This document shows, one piece after another, positions 8,817 through 17,182 of a stretch of DNA of 55,091 nucleotides (position 1 is its first letter; each line of letters begins with the position of its first letter). This DNA comes from Clostridiales bacterium (GTDB lineage: Bacteria; Bacillota; Clostridia; Saccharofermentanales; Saccharofermentanaceae): assembly GCA_017545245.1 (NCBI GenBank), contig JAFWPB010000050.1, forward strand, positions 1 through 55,091, given 5' to 3'. The notes below the pieces were generated by a model. It saw nothing but the letters and a program-made list of their open reading frames with translations. It ran no database searches and was not told the origin of the DNA. A program made the translations under genes and the position numbers.

Positions 8817-9901
8817 GCATCTGCCTCCTTATCCCCAAGAAGCGGAGAGAGTACCTCCCATATCCGTTCCTTCACTTTCTCTTCGTCAAAGCGCCCGAGC
8901 TCCTGCTTCATGCGCGCTTTTTCTTGCTCACGCCAATCCTCGTTTCTGACCATCTCCGCAAGGACCGCCGCCGCTTTTGCCGGATCTTTTTCGGAAAGAA
9001 GCACACCAGCATTTCCCATCGTTTCCCCGATTGCCGCAAAATCACATGCCAGCACCGGGACCCCGAAGAAGAACGCTTCCACGATTGGAACACAGAATCC
9101 CTCATGCTCGCTCATGATCACAAATGCTTTTGCGCTCTGGTAAAAAGCCAGGATCTCCGCAAAAGATGTATGTCCGGTCAGAATCACCTGTTCAGAGAGG
9201 CCAAGTGCTTCTACGTATTTTTTCACTCTTTCGGCATAATACTCTGTTCCTGATGAAGACCCTGCCAAAATCAAGCGCGCTGTCGGGTCATAGTGCTTCA
9301 CGTACTCAGAAAAGACCGAGACGATATCTTCCTGACACTTGTTTGGCGCGAGACGTCCTACAAAAAGGATATTCGTCCTTCCATCGTTCAATTCCGCCAT
9401 GCGCTGTTTATCCGGCGCAGTCCGATAATCGGAAAACGGGACCAGGATTGGAATTACAGAAGGCTTGGGAAAACCCATCTCCTCCAGTTCCCGGGCGTTG
9501 AAAGAGGATACGGTAACCGCTGCATCCACACACGACGCCATCCTGGCAAGCTGTCTTCTTCCTTGTTCCGCTGATTCGGCCAGCTTCGAGTTATATCTTC
9601 TGAAGAAAGAAGCAGGAGTAATGTTATGGTAAATGATCACTTTCTTGTTCGGAAGATCAGAGAACCAGTCATTCATCTCTTCTCCCACCGAAAGATGGAA
9701 CAGGACCAGATCCTCCGGAGCCAGTTCCCGCTTCGCCTTCTCGAATTTCTTTACGTCATTGGTTCCCCGAAGATGATTATATCTGGCTCCGATTTTGTTC
9801 GTCACACCCTTTTCAGAAAGCAGGGAAGCGATCGCCAGACACTCATTACTGACGGCGTCCCCATCCGAAATCGTGGAAAGAAATTGCCAAACCTTCCTCA
9901 T
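8813..9901 (-). CDS. GT4 family glycosyltransferase, GDA-type paralogue 1
   Basis: A 362-residue GT-B enzyme. It opens with MRKVWQFLSTISDGDAVSNE and carries NILFVGRLAPNKCQEDIVSVF and MSEHEGFCVPIVEAFFFG, the latter holding the E-x7-E donor site. It closely resembles the protein at 12763-13851 along its whole length and the one at 9918-10976 more distantly, so these three arose by duplication within the locus. I chose the ATG at 9901, seven bases after a GGTGAGG site; a GTG one codon earlier is possible. Its stop overlaps the start of the next glycosyltransferase by four bases. Related enzymes act in mannan and rhamnan assembly, but the exact donor cannot be told. Confidence 0.88.
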   Translation of the reverse strand: MRKVWQFLSTISDGDAVSNECLAIASLLSEKGVTNKIGARYNHLRGTNDVKKFEKAKRELAPEDLVLFHLSVGEEMNDWFSDLPNKKVIIYHNITPASFFRRYNSKLAESAEQGRRQLARMASCVDAAVTVSSFNARELEEMGFPKPSVIPILVPFSDYRTAPDKQRMAELNDGRTNILFVGRLAPNKCQEDIVSVFSEYVKHYDPTARLILAGSSSGTEYYAERVKKYVEALGLSEQVILTGHTSFAEILAFYQSAKAFVIMSEHEGFCVPIVEAFFFGVPVLACDFAAIGETMGNAGVLLSEKDPAKAAAVLAEMVRNEDWREQEKARMKQELGRFDEEKVKERIWEVLSPLLGDKEADA

Positions 9902-9917
9902 CACGGAACCTCACCGT

Positions 9918-10976
9918 TTACGCCTGAAAAGCTTTCAGTTTAGTGATCATCTCGGAAAGGATCTTCTCCGAACCGAATCGTTCGATTACTTTTTTCTGGT
10001 TTTCACGCATCTCTTCGATCATCTTCGGATCAGAAAGAAGTGCATGCATGATGCTTGCCACCTTAGCCGGATCTTTGTCGGTAAAGCAGATTCCGCCATC
10101 ACCCATAGTATCCGGGACTGCGCAGGCATCATAAGCCATGACCGGCACATCAAACACCATAGCTTCGACGACCGGCACACAGAATCCTTCGTGCTCGCTC
10201 ATGCAGAGGAAAAGGTCGGCGCTACTGTAATAGGCCAGAATATCCGCAAAAGGGCAGTGCGCACGGAAGTGTACATCCGGGATCTCCTGATCACGGCAGA
10301 AATTATGGAGTTTATTTACATATGGTTTCATGTCATCGTTGCCGACCAGGATAAGACGGCTCTTCGCATTGAGCTTCTTATATTCGGCAAAAGCGGCGAT
10401 GATATCTTCAAACTTCTTGTTTGGTACCATTCGTCCGACAAACAGGATATTGGTATATCCATCTTTCAACTGCTCGATCAAAGCACGGTTCGGTTCCTGC
10501 TTATAATCGGAAAATGAAATCAGAAGCGGAACTACCGATACGTTTTTATATCCGAGGCTGACCAGTTCATCTGCATTGTACTGGGATACGCCCCATGCAG
10601 CATCGAAGAACTTTGCACCGCTCTGCAACTGCTGGCGGGCATTGATCGAGGTCTTCGATTCACGGCTGTCGTAAGGTTCGAAGAAATGCGCTGGTGTGAC
10701 GTTATGGTAGATCATGATCTTCTTGCACGGAAAAGCCTTGAATTTCTTCCAGAGGTTTTCTGGTACAAACCAGGCAAAGTGGAACAGAAGAAGATCGTCC
10801 TTCTTCACTTTTTTCTCGAATTCATCAAAGTGGATCGCACCTTCCTGATACGTCTTCGGATTGCACTTTACGACCAGATTGTCGATGCCGTTTTTCTTGA
10901 GATAATCGCTGATTGCCCGGACTTCATTTCCAATCGCATCGCCCTTCTTCCAGGTGTCGACATACTGATAGATCAT
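9918..10976 (-). CDS. GT4 family glycosyltransferase, GDA-type paralogue 2
   Basis: A 352-residue GT-B glycosyltransferase beginning MIYQYVDTWKKGDAIGNEVR, with NILFVGRMVPNKKFEDIIAAF and MSEHEGFCVPVVEAMVFD (E-x7-E) in the donor domain. It shares the GDAIGNE opening and the MSEHEGFCVP motif with the two neighbours at 8813 and 12763 but is clearly diverged, so it may form a different linkage in the same repeat. Its start overlaps the stop of the upstream coiled-coil gene by four bases. No membrane segments are seen. Confidence 0.88.
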   Translation of the reverse strand: MIYQYVDTWKKGDAIGNEVRAISDYLKKNGIDNLVVKCNPKTYQEGAIHFDEFEKKVKKDDLLLFHFAWFVPENLWKKFKAFPCKKIMIYHNVTPAHFFEPYDSRESKTSINARQQLQSGAKFFDAAWGVSQYNADELVSLGYKNVSVVPLLISFSDYKQEPNRALIEQLKDGYTNILFVGRMVPNKKFEDIIAAFAEYKKLNAKSRLILVGNDDMKPYVNKLHNFCRDQEIPDVHFRAHCPFADILAYYSSADLFLCMSEHEGFCVPVVEAMVFDVPVMAYDACAVPDTMGDGGICFTDKDPAKVASIMHALLSDPKMIEEMRENQKKVIERFGSEKILSEMITKLKAFQA

Positions 10977-11563
10977 GCTTTTTCCTCCGTTTCCGGGTTT
11001 GCCTGCGTTTTCTTTTCAGAGTCTGCCAGTTTTCCTTCTAACTCCTCAATACGGGTCTGAAGACGGATCATCTGCTTCTGCACTTCTTTCAGATCTTTTT
11101 TCGCCTTCTCTGCAGCAACACGCTCACTGCGGTTGACCTTGGCAAGCAGGATCAGCATTTCACGGCTGGCCCGTACCATGTCTTCGTTATAGGCGATCTG
11201 CGGATACAGATATCTTCTGGACGGCCAGCACACGACCTTAAGAAAAGCCGTCTTCAATTTCCGGCGTAGAGCGCTCGTCGGCGGATTGTGCGTCGTCGCA
11301 ATAATATTTTCGATCTGGATGGCATGGGCCAGATAATCGCTGACCTTTTCCAGGCTCTTGTCGCTGGTACAATCGTACTCGCCCATCCCCTCTCCGGTCT
11401 GCACGCCCAGTTCTTCCAGGATCGCCGCTGCATTGCCGCTGAAATTATCTGTCTCTTCAAAGATCTTCTTGTAGTCGATCTCACTTGGTTTTGTCTCCTG
11501 AGCGATCTTTTCCAGGCGCTCCTGCCAGACCGCGTTCTTTATAAATGGTTTCCCCTCTGCCAT
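10973..11563 (-). CDS. Helical protein of unknown function in glycan locus
   Basis: A 196-residue protein I cannot assign to a named enzyme. The middle has the pattern PPTSALRRKLKTAF followed by basic and aromatic residues (PSRRYLYP) and then helix; this resembles the amphipathic segment often fused to glycosyltransferases and methyltransferases in polysaccharide loci, and the small protein at 14815-15201 shows the same pattern. The last 60 residues are a predicted coiled coil (KAKKDLKEVQKQMIRLQTRI). There is no catalytic motif, signal peptide or clear membrane span. I chose the ATG at 11563 because GGAGGG lies just upstream; the frame extends to 11605 without a ribosome site. It lies between manC and a glycosyltransferase with a four-base overlap, so it probably acts with the assembly enzymes, perhaps as a scaffold. 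Confidence 0.75.
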   Translation of the reverse strand: MAEGKPFIKNAVWQERLEKIAQETKPSEIDYKKIFEETDNFSGNAAAILEELGVQTGEGMGEYDCTSDKSLEKVSDYLAHAIQIENIIATTHNPPTSALRRKLKTAFLKVVCWPSRRYLYPQIAYNEDMVRASREMLILLAKVNRSERVAAEKAKKDLKEVQKQMIRLQTRIEELEGKLADSEKKTQANPETEEKA

Positions 11564-11608
11564 TATTCCCTCCTGCAAATCGGTGCCGCGCACCTTTCCG
11601 TTCAAGTA

Positions 11609-12688
11609 TCAGAGAAGGTCCGTACGACCTTGTCTTCTCAATTCTTCAACCAGTTTCTTGACGTCCTGGCAATTGTCACGGTTAATGACCATGATTGCGT
11701 CATCCGTATCTACGATAACAAGATTGGAAACACCGACTGTGGTGATCATGCGTTTGCCGCTCTTGGAAAAGATAATGCAATTGTCGGTATCGATACCTAC
11801 ATGCGGTCCGCGGATCACGTTCTCTTCCTCGGTGTGACGGAATACTTCCGCCAGTTTGTCCCAAGATCCGACATCGTTCCAGCCAAACTCGGCCGGAATC
11901 ACGCAGACATCCTTTGTTTTCTCCATGATGCCGTAATCGACGGAGATGGATTCAAGAGTCGGGTAGATCGTATTGATCGCATTCTGTTCATTTTCAGTAT
12001 TCAGATCGTCCTCAATCGAGGCGAATGTCTGATACATGTCCGGAAGGAATGCCCGGAACGCATCCAGGATCACACTGGTTCGCCAGATGAACATACCGCT
12101 GTTCCACAGATAACGGCGGGACTGGATGTACTCCTGCGCACGGGCCTTATCCGGCTTTTCTACAAAACGCTCAAGCTGGAAGACTTCTTTTCTGTCGCCC
12201 TCACGCTCGCCAAAGCGGATATATCCGTAACCGGTCGCTGGTTCTGTCGGCCAAAGACCGATCGTAACGATCTTATTCGTCTCTTCTGCCGTAGCATAGG
12301 CAAGAGAAAGGATCCTCTCATATTCTGTAACATCAGAAATGTGATGATCAGCTGGAAGCACCGACATCAAAGTATCGCCATACATCTTGTGGATACGCAT
12401 CGCCGCGTAAAGGATGCATGGTGCGGTATTCTTTCCGACAGGCTCGATCAGGATCTTTGTTTTGTCAAAAGAACCCGGGAGCATGTCCTTCATCAGGGCC
12501 GCCTGTTCCTGGTTTGTTACGATAAAGGTATCATTGACCGGCACCACTTTCTCGAAGTGATGGATGGTCTCATTGATCATCGGTTCTGAACTTGTAAGAG
12601 AAACCAGTTGTTTCGGGTAAGACATACGGGAAATCGGCCAAAATCTGGTGCCCCCGCCCCCAGCCATGATTACGGCAACTTTTTTCAT
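11609..12688 (-). CDS. manC: Mannose-1-phosphate guanylyltransferase
   Basis: Makes GDP-mannose from GTP and mannose-1-phosphate. The 359-residue protein is the single-domain RfbM/ManC type without the isomerase domain seen in longer bifunctional versions. The nucleotide-binding signature GGGGTRFWPISRMSYPKQL is at residues 10-28, followed by LPADHHISD, the sugar-phosphate-site ERFVEKPD and WNSGMFIWR. The start at 12688 has GGGAGGA six bases upstream; the frame extends seven codons further without a site. It sits second in its operon, after a glycosyltransferase. Its product is the substrate for the Gmd and reductase encoded 4-8 kb away in the neighbouring operon. A phosphohexomutase at 22726 could supply mannose-1-phosphate. 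Confidence 0.95.
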   Translation of the reverse strand: MKKVAVIMAGGGGTRFWPISRMSYPKQLVSLTSSEPMINETIHHFEKVVPVNDTFIVTNQEQAALMKDMLPGSFDKTKILIEPVGKNTAPCILYAAMRIHKMYGDTLMSVLPADHHISDVTEYERILSLAYATAEETNKIVTIGLWPTEPATGYGYIRFGEREGDRKEVFQLERFVEKPDKARAQEYIQSRRYLWNSGMFIWRTSVILDAFRAFLPDMYQTFASIEDDLNTENEQNAINTIYPTLESISVDYGIMEKTKDVCVIPAEFGWNDVGSWDKLAEVFRHTEEENVIRGPHVGIDTDNCIIFSKSGKRMITTVGVSNLVIVDTDDAIMVINRDNCQDVKKLVEELRRQGRTDLL

Positions 12689-12762
12689 GTTGTATCCTCC
12701 CAGATTCAATCATTTGCAAATCAAATTATTATATCATGCAACGCCTGCATTTGTCGATATTT

Positions 12763-13851
12763 TCAGGTCGTTTCAGGCTCTGAAACCAGTGGTTTTATGG
12801 CCTCCCAGAAAGTCTCCTCCACCTTCTCTGTCTCAAACCTTTCCAGTGCCTTCTTGATCCGCGCCTTGTTTTCTTCCTGCCAGGCCTTGTCCTTCAGCAT
12901 CTCATGAAGCAAAGAAGCTGCACGCGCAGGTTCTTTTTGCGCAGAAAGAAGGATCCCTGCATCGCCCATCGTTTCCCCGATCGCGCCATAATCGCAGGCC
13001 AGTACGGGAAGGTCGAAAAGATAGGCCTCCACGACCGGCACGCAGAACCCCTCGTGCTCACTCATGATGACAAAAGCACTGGCCGTTTTGTAGTAGGCAA
13101 GGATCTCAGCAAATGAAATATGGCCAGTAAAAATGACCTGATCGGAGATTCCGAGTTTTGCGGTGAAGCTCTCGAGCCTTTCCTGATACTTCTCCAGTCC
13201 GCCGCACGAGCCGGCCAGGATCAGCCGGGCATCCGGATCAAAGTTTTTCACATATTCCGCAAAGACGGAAATGATGTCTTCCTGCTTCTTGTTCGGCGCA
13301 ATACGTCCGACAAAAAGGATATTGGTCCGTCCATCCGACATTTCTTCCACTTTCTTCTCATCCGGAGTCTTCCTGTAATCCTCGAAAGGAAGAAGGATCG
13401 GCACGACAGAAGCTTTGGGAAAGCCCATTTCCTCCATCTCGCGCGCGTTATATTCTGAATCAGCAATCGAAAGATCGACTCTCGAGGCCATTCTCTTCGC
13501 CTGAAGGCGCCCTTCCTCGGTAACTTTTACATGGATATCGCTATACCCCTGAAAAAACTCGGCGGGAGTAATATTATGGTAGATGACGGCTTTCTTGTTT
13601 GGAAGATCCGAGAACCAGTCATTCATCGCATCGCCTGTCGACAGGTGGTAAATGATCACGTCCTCCGGAGAAATCTGTTTTTTTGCTTCTTCAAAAGCAA
13701 CGGCGTACGGGTCCATCTTGGGGTGGATCGTCGTGGCGCCGATTTTGTTTTCCACACCTTTTCTGGTCAGAAAGCGGGAAATCGCCAGGCAATCGTTGCC
13801 GATGGCGTCTCCGAAGAAAAAAGTAGGTAGAAACTGCCAGACTTTTCTCAA
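12763..13851 (-). CDS. GT4 family glycosyltransferase, GDA-type paralogue 3
   Basis: A 362-residue GT-B enzyme beginning MRKVWQFLPTFFFGDAIGND, near-collinear with the protein at 8813-9901 (same VWQFL opening, HNITPAEFF, NILFVGRIAPNKKQEDIISVF and MSEHEGFCVPVVEAYLFD). The start codon is TTG at 13851, ten bases after GGAGG, and the homologous start in the paralogue supports it. It is the first gene of the operon that continues with manC, the coiled-coil protein and three more glycosyltransferases, and a good promoter lies at 13924-13953. Gene-duplicate transferases in one locus often add the same sugar at successive positions; that is inference here. Confidence 0.88.
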   Translation of the reverse strand: MRKVWQFLPTFFFGDAIGNDCLAISRFLTRKGVENKIGATTIHPKMDPYAVAFEEAKKQISPEDVIIYHLSTGDAMNDWFSDLPNKKAVIYHNITPAEFFQGYSDIHVKVTEEGRLQAKRMASRVDLSIADSEYNAREMEEMGFPKASVVPILLPFEDYRKTPDEKKVEEMSDGRTNILFVGRIAPNKKQEDIISVFAEYVKNFDPDARLILAGSCGGLEKYQERLESFTAKLGISDQVIFTGHISFAEILAYYKTASAFVIMSEHEGFCVPVVEAYLFDLPVLACDYGAIGETMGDAGILLSAQKEPARAASLLHEMLKDKAWQEENKARIKKALERFETEKVEETFWEAIKPLVSEPETT

Positions 13852-13923
13852 TTCTATTTCTCCTCCCTGCCTGCGGTGCTGGTATCACAGCGTCTCTCAT
13901 TTCAAAACGCTTCGGATAGTGAT

Positions 13924-13953
13924 ATTATAGCACTTATGGAAAATGAATGTCAC
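13924..13953 (-). promoter_or_regulatory. Promoter of the GT/manC operon
   Basis: Leftward GTGACA (13948-13953), an 18-base spacer and TATAAT (13924-13929) lie 72 bases ahead of the TTG start at 13851. The same bases give a rightward TATTAT (13923-13928) with a weaker TTTCAA 17 bases upstream for the HAD gene, so the two divergent promoters would share one AT-rich core. Confidence 0.55.
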
Positions 13954-13989
13954 CGCGCCTCTTTCGGCGCAGACGGAGGTTTCGGCAAT

Positions 13990-14790
13990 TTGAACAGATT
14001 GATCGTATGCGACATAGATAACACGCTTCTTCCCGCAGGAGGAAGTATCTCCAAGACCACTTTACAGGCCTTGGCAGATCTGGATCCGGATACCGGTTTT
14101 TCCATTGCCACCGGCCGTTCTTATCATGTGGTCAGGAAATTTGTCGCCGATTTTCATCTCACGCTTCCCGTCATCACCAGTAACGGCGCCCAGCTCTACG
14201 ATTATGAAAACGAGAGATCGGTCTTTGAACACCTGATTCCAATTAATTCATCCCGCCGCCTGATCGCTCGTCTTCTCCGCGACGGCTTTGATTTCGTGGC
14301 ATATTCCGACATCGGCATTTACCACCGGCCGGAGAGTGAGCACCTGGCCTTTTTCCATAACTACAACCACTCCGTTCCAGAAGCACTTCGTGCAAACATG
14401 ATCCCGCTTCAAGAAGAGGATCTAAGCGGGTTTTCCTGGAACATCACCAAGATCCTGGTATACTTCCCGACCCCTGAGCTGATCTCCGACCTCCGCAAAT
14501 GGAAGAGTCTGGAAGTCACTTCTTCCATGCCGCACGTCATCGACATTATGGCGAGTGGTGCGACCAAGGGCGCCGCTGTTGTTGCCCTCTCCGAGCACCT
14601 TCACATCCCGCTTTCGCAAGTCTACTGTTTCGGGGACAACGAAAACGACGTAAGCATGTTCACCTGCGGTGCAGTCGGTATCGCAATGGGCAACGCCACT
14701 GACGAAGTCAAGTCAAAAGCTTCTTTTGTTACGAAGAGCTGCGTTGAAGATGGTGTTGCCTGGGCAATAAAAAAGAACCTGTTCCAGTGA
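13990..14790 (+). CDS. HAD superfamily Cof-type sugar phosphatase
   Basis: A cytoplasmic phosphatase of the Cof/YbiV type, probably acting on small sugar phosphates. The catalytic DIDNT motif (nucleophile Asp8, acid Asp10) is at the N-terminus, motif II is SNGAQ, a C2-type cap follows, and the Mg-binding FGDNENDVSMF is near the C-terminus. The frame is open back to 13876, but I place the start at TTG 13990: GGAGGT sits nine bases before it, it leaves the usual few residues before DIDNT, and the upstream part overlaps the divergent promoter. An ATG at 13936 is the alternative but lacks a ribosome site. About 267 residues, normal for the family. A link to the glycan locus is positional only. 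Confidence 0.88.
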   Translation: MNRLIVCDIDNTLLPAGGSISKTTLQALADLDPDTGFSIATGRSYHVVRKFVADFHLTLPVITSNGAQLYDYENERSVFEHLIPINSSRRLIARLLRDGFDFVAYSDIGIYHRPESEHLAFFHNYNHSVPEALRANMIPLQEEDLSGFSWNITKILVYFPTPELISDLRKWKSLEVTSSMPHVIDIMASGATKGAAVVALSEHLHIPLSQVYCFGDNENDVSMFTCGAVGIAMGNATDEVKSKASFVTKSCVEDGVAWAIKKNLFQ

Positions 14791-14810
14791 TTTCAGGAAC
14801 AGGCTTTTCA
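14778..14810. terminator. Bidirectional terminator between convergent genes
   Basis: CCTGTTCC (14778-14785) pairs with GGAACAGG (14796-14803). Rightwards it is followed by CTTTTC, leftwards by TTCTTTTTTATTG. It ends both the HAD gene, whose last codons it includes, and the leftward polysaccharide operon. Confidence 0.8.
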
Positions 14811-14814
14811 ATCT

Positions 14815-15201
14815 TTATTTCTCATTCCGGCTGAGTTTCTCGATGGCATCGACCACTGCTTCATTGAACCGGTTCTGGTCTTCGATGATCGGCGTCATGA
14901 CCGGCCGCATCATCCTGCGGTAGAAACGTCGCACATTCACACTCAGCTTTCCAAGTACTTTTCGGTTGGAAGAAAGCGGATGATTATACTCGATACGCGA
15001 ACACTCACGAAGGCGTCGAAGGATCTCTTCTCTCTCCGCATTCCGCTGTCCGTCGTCCTCCTCTTTCTTTTCTTCTTTCTGTCCGAATGTATTAGGATGT
15101 CCGAGGAGTTTTTCGGCCACCGCGTCGACAGACTCGGCATTTGCGTCTGTGCCCTCGATTTCTGCCAGGATCTGCCCCGTTTTTCTCAGTGTTTCACTCA
15201 T
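14815..15201 (-). CDS. Small helical protein of unknown function in glycan locus
   Basis: A 128-residue charged protein with no recognised enzyme domain. It has a helical N-terminus, an acidic-basic linker (QKEEKKEEDDGQRNAEREE), and a C-terminal segment with the pattern HPLSSNRKVLGKLSVNVRRF, RRMMRP and EDQNRFNEAVVDAIEKL. I know this pattern as an amphipathic region fused to glycosyltransferases and methyltransferases in envelope loci, and a degenerate copy appears in the protein at 10973-11563. The ATG at 15201 overlaps the preceding stop as ATGA and an AGGGAG site precedes it; the frame extends to 15234 without support. It is the last gene of the exporter operon. A role in bringing assembly enzymes together is inference. 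Confidence 0.72.
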   Translation of the reverse strand: MSETLRKTGQILAEIEGTDANAESVDAVAEKLLGHPNTFGQKEEKKEEDDGQRNAEREEILRRLRECSRIEYNHPLSSNRKVLGKLSVNVRRFYRRMMRPVMTPIIEDQNRFNEAVVDAIEKLSRNEK

Positions 15202-16247
15202 GGCTTCGTCAACTCCCTTACTACTTTCTCCCACGTGATATCCATATCCAGAAGGTGCTGCTTTCCTTTGGCGCCAAGTTCTTTGGCCAAAGAACTGGAT
15301 CTTGCCACTTCATCGATCGCATCGGCGATATCCTCCGGTGTCGTCTCACAGATCCGGCCGTTTTCCCGATCCGTAATGAATTCCAGCGGGCCTCCGCTGT
15401 CCTTACAGGTAATGACCGGTCTTTCCGACGCCATCGCTTCCAGCGTGATATATCCGTAATCCTCATCTTTCGGAATGAAAAGCACTGCCCTTGCGTGTGC
15501 GTACAGCTTGATCTTTTCTTCCTGCGGTACATAGTCCAGGAAGCGGACACGGTCCTGCAGATGGTTATCTCTTACACACTTCTGGATCTCCTCAAGAAGG
15601 CTCTGGCTTTCCGCATGTCCAACCAGATACAGCTTGATGTCGCTCTTTGTTTCCGCCAGCGCCTCGACAGCCAGTCTCTGCCGCTTGGTATCATTGATGC
15701 GGCTCGGCATCAGGATATAGTCCTCGTACTCATCGGAATAGAAACTCTCCATATCCGGGCAGGGATGGTAAAGCGTCTGGGAAGAAATCCCATTATACTT
15801 CTTCATGCGGTCCACCACGTTGTTTGAGATCGTATAGATCCGCTTGGCTTCCGGAAGATATTTCTCATCCGCTTTTTTCACGACATCGCGGTAAAAACGT
15901 CCTTCTTCATTATCCTTGAGCGGACTGTATTTTGTGTTGAAGAGATCATAAGCCGCGCGATGCTGGTGCAGCGCCCAGATGATCTTATTCTCATGAGGCA
16001 TGAAATATGCAGGAAACTTCAGTCCGATGCAAAGATCCACATCGCCTCCCCAGGAACGGTTCACATCCATCAGTCTGGAAGCAACGATATGATCTTCGAG
16101 AAGCGAAGACGGCTGGTCCATGAAAGGCATCGTAACGATCTCGGCTTCGTGGCCCGCAGAAAGAAGGGCCTGCTTCAGGTTCGCCGCAAGAAATTCCGCG
16201 CCGCCGGTAATAAAAGGGATCTGGACTGTCGTGATGGCAATCTTCAT
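15198..16247 (-). CDS. GT4 family glycosyltransferase
   Basis: A 349-residue GT-B enzyme. The N-terminal domain opens with MKIAITTVQIPFITGGAEF, the donor domain has ILMPSRINDTKRQRLAVEAL and the E-x7-E site in PKDEDYGYITLEAM, where the first acidic position reads Glu-Asp-Tyr instead of the common Glu-Gly. It is not part of the three-member GDA family of the adjoining operon. It overlaps the genes on both sides by four bases (reductase upstream, small helical protein downstream), so it is tightly coupled to GDP-6-deoxyhexose synthesis and may use that donor. Confidence 0.87.
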   Translation of the reverse strand: MKIAITTVQIPFITGGAEFLAANLKQALLSAGHEAEIVTMPFMDQPSSLLEDHIVASRLMDVNRSWGGDVDLCIGLKFPAYFMPHENKIIWALHQHRAAYDLFNTKYSPLKDNEEGRFYRDVVKKADEKYLPEAKRIYTISNNVVDRMKKYNGISSQTLYHPCPDMESFYSDEYEDYILMPSRINDTKRQRLAVEALAETKSDIKLYLVGHAESQSLLEEIQKCVRDNHLQDRVRFLDYVPQEEKIKLYAHARAVLFIPKDEDYGYITLEAMASERPVITCKDSGGPLEFITDRENGRICETTPEDIADAIDEVARSSSLAKELGAKGKQHLLDMDITWEKVVRELTKP

Positions 16248-17182
16248 GTCAGCGGGGCCGCTCCTTTTCGGCGATAATCCTCAAGGACATCTTTCAATGT
16301 CTGTTCGATCCGGTACTCCGGAGTGAATCCTGTATGTTCGTGGATCTTACTGTTATCACTGTACAATCTCGGGAAGCTGCTGTTTTCCTTCTGGGAAGGA
16401 GGAAGCACAACACATGCCGAAGCCTTCTCGCTTAACCCGATCAGTGTGGAAACGATGTCATGGATATAGTACGCATTTCCGGAACCCACGTTATAAATCT
16501 CCCCCGTGTGTCCTTTCTCCATCAGGAGACGATAGGCGCGGACGGTATCTCTGACATCCGCAAAATCTCTCCACGAGTCGAGGGAGCGGATCTCAACTGT
16601 ATCGGAAACGCCTTCTTCCAGATTTACGATACGCTGACAGTAATCTGTCACAACAAATCCCGTCTTCTGACCCGGTCCGATATGGTTGAACGATCTTGTC
16701 ATGATAATGTCCAGACCATATTTCTTTCCTAGAATGCGCACCAGTGATTCCTGTGCACTCTTGGATACATCGTACGGGCTCTCGGCCAGCTGTGGTGCAT
16801 CTTCTGAAATCGCGCCCGCAGGGATATTTCTCATATCATACTGGTTCGCCGAACCAATCAGGATGAGCCGTGTCTTCGGAGAAAACTTTCTCAGAGCATC
16901 GATCAGGTTTACAGCGATATCCACATTGATGTGCATCGTCTTGATCGGGTCATCCCAGGAAACGCCCGGCGAAGCCTGTCCGGCCAGATTGAAAATCACG
17001 TCCGGCTTTTTCTCTTCCACGATCTTGTTGACCTGTTCCGGATCCAGCATATCCGCAGAGATTACGTCATCACCATTCGAGACGATATCTACTCCCCAGA
17101 CTTCATAGCCACAAGAAAGCAGTTCTCTCTTCAGATACTGTCCCGCAAATCCACAGATTCCGATGATCCCGATGTTCTTCAT
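16244..17182 (-). CDS. rmd: GDP-4-keto-6-deoxy-D-mannose reductase (Rmd type)
   Basis: An extended short-chain dehydrogenase of 312 residues that probably reduces GDP-4-keto-6-deoxy-D-mannose, the Gmd product, to GDP-D-rhamnose with NAD(P)H. The cofactor loop GICGFAGQYL is at 8-17, the catalytic triad is Ser111 (GSANQYD), Tyr137 and Lys141 (SPYDVSKSAQE), and RSFNHIGPGQKTGFVV matches the Rmd-type substrate region. It lacks the features expected of the epimerase-reductase Fcl, which makes GDP-L-fucose. A 6-deoxy-D-talose-forming reductase is an alternative I cannot exclude. GAGGAGG precedes the start, and four-base overlaps join it to wzt and to the next glycosyltransferase. Confidence 0.82.
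   Translation of the reverse strand: MKNIGIIGICGFAGQYLKRELLSCGYEVWGVDIVSNGDDVISADMLDPEQVNKIVEEKKPDVIFNLAGQASPGVSWDDPIKTMHINVDIAVNLIDALRKFSPKTRLILIGSANQYDMRNIPAGAISEDAPQLAESPYDVSKSAQESLVRILGKKYGLDIIMTRSFNHIGPGQKTGFVVTDYCQRIVNLEEGVSDTVEIRSLDSWRDFADVRDTVRAYRLLMEKGHTGEIYNVGSGNAYYIHDIVSTLIGLSEKASACVVLPPSQKENSSFPRLYSDNSKIHEHTGFTPEYRIEQTLKDVLEDYRRKGAAPLT

Noticed and set aside
16244..17182. GDP-L-fucose synthase (Fcl) for the reductase after gmd
   Set aside because: The sequence has the Rmd-like SANQYD, SPYDVSK and FNHIGPGQ segments and not the Fcl epimerase pattern; kept as a lesser alternative.
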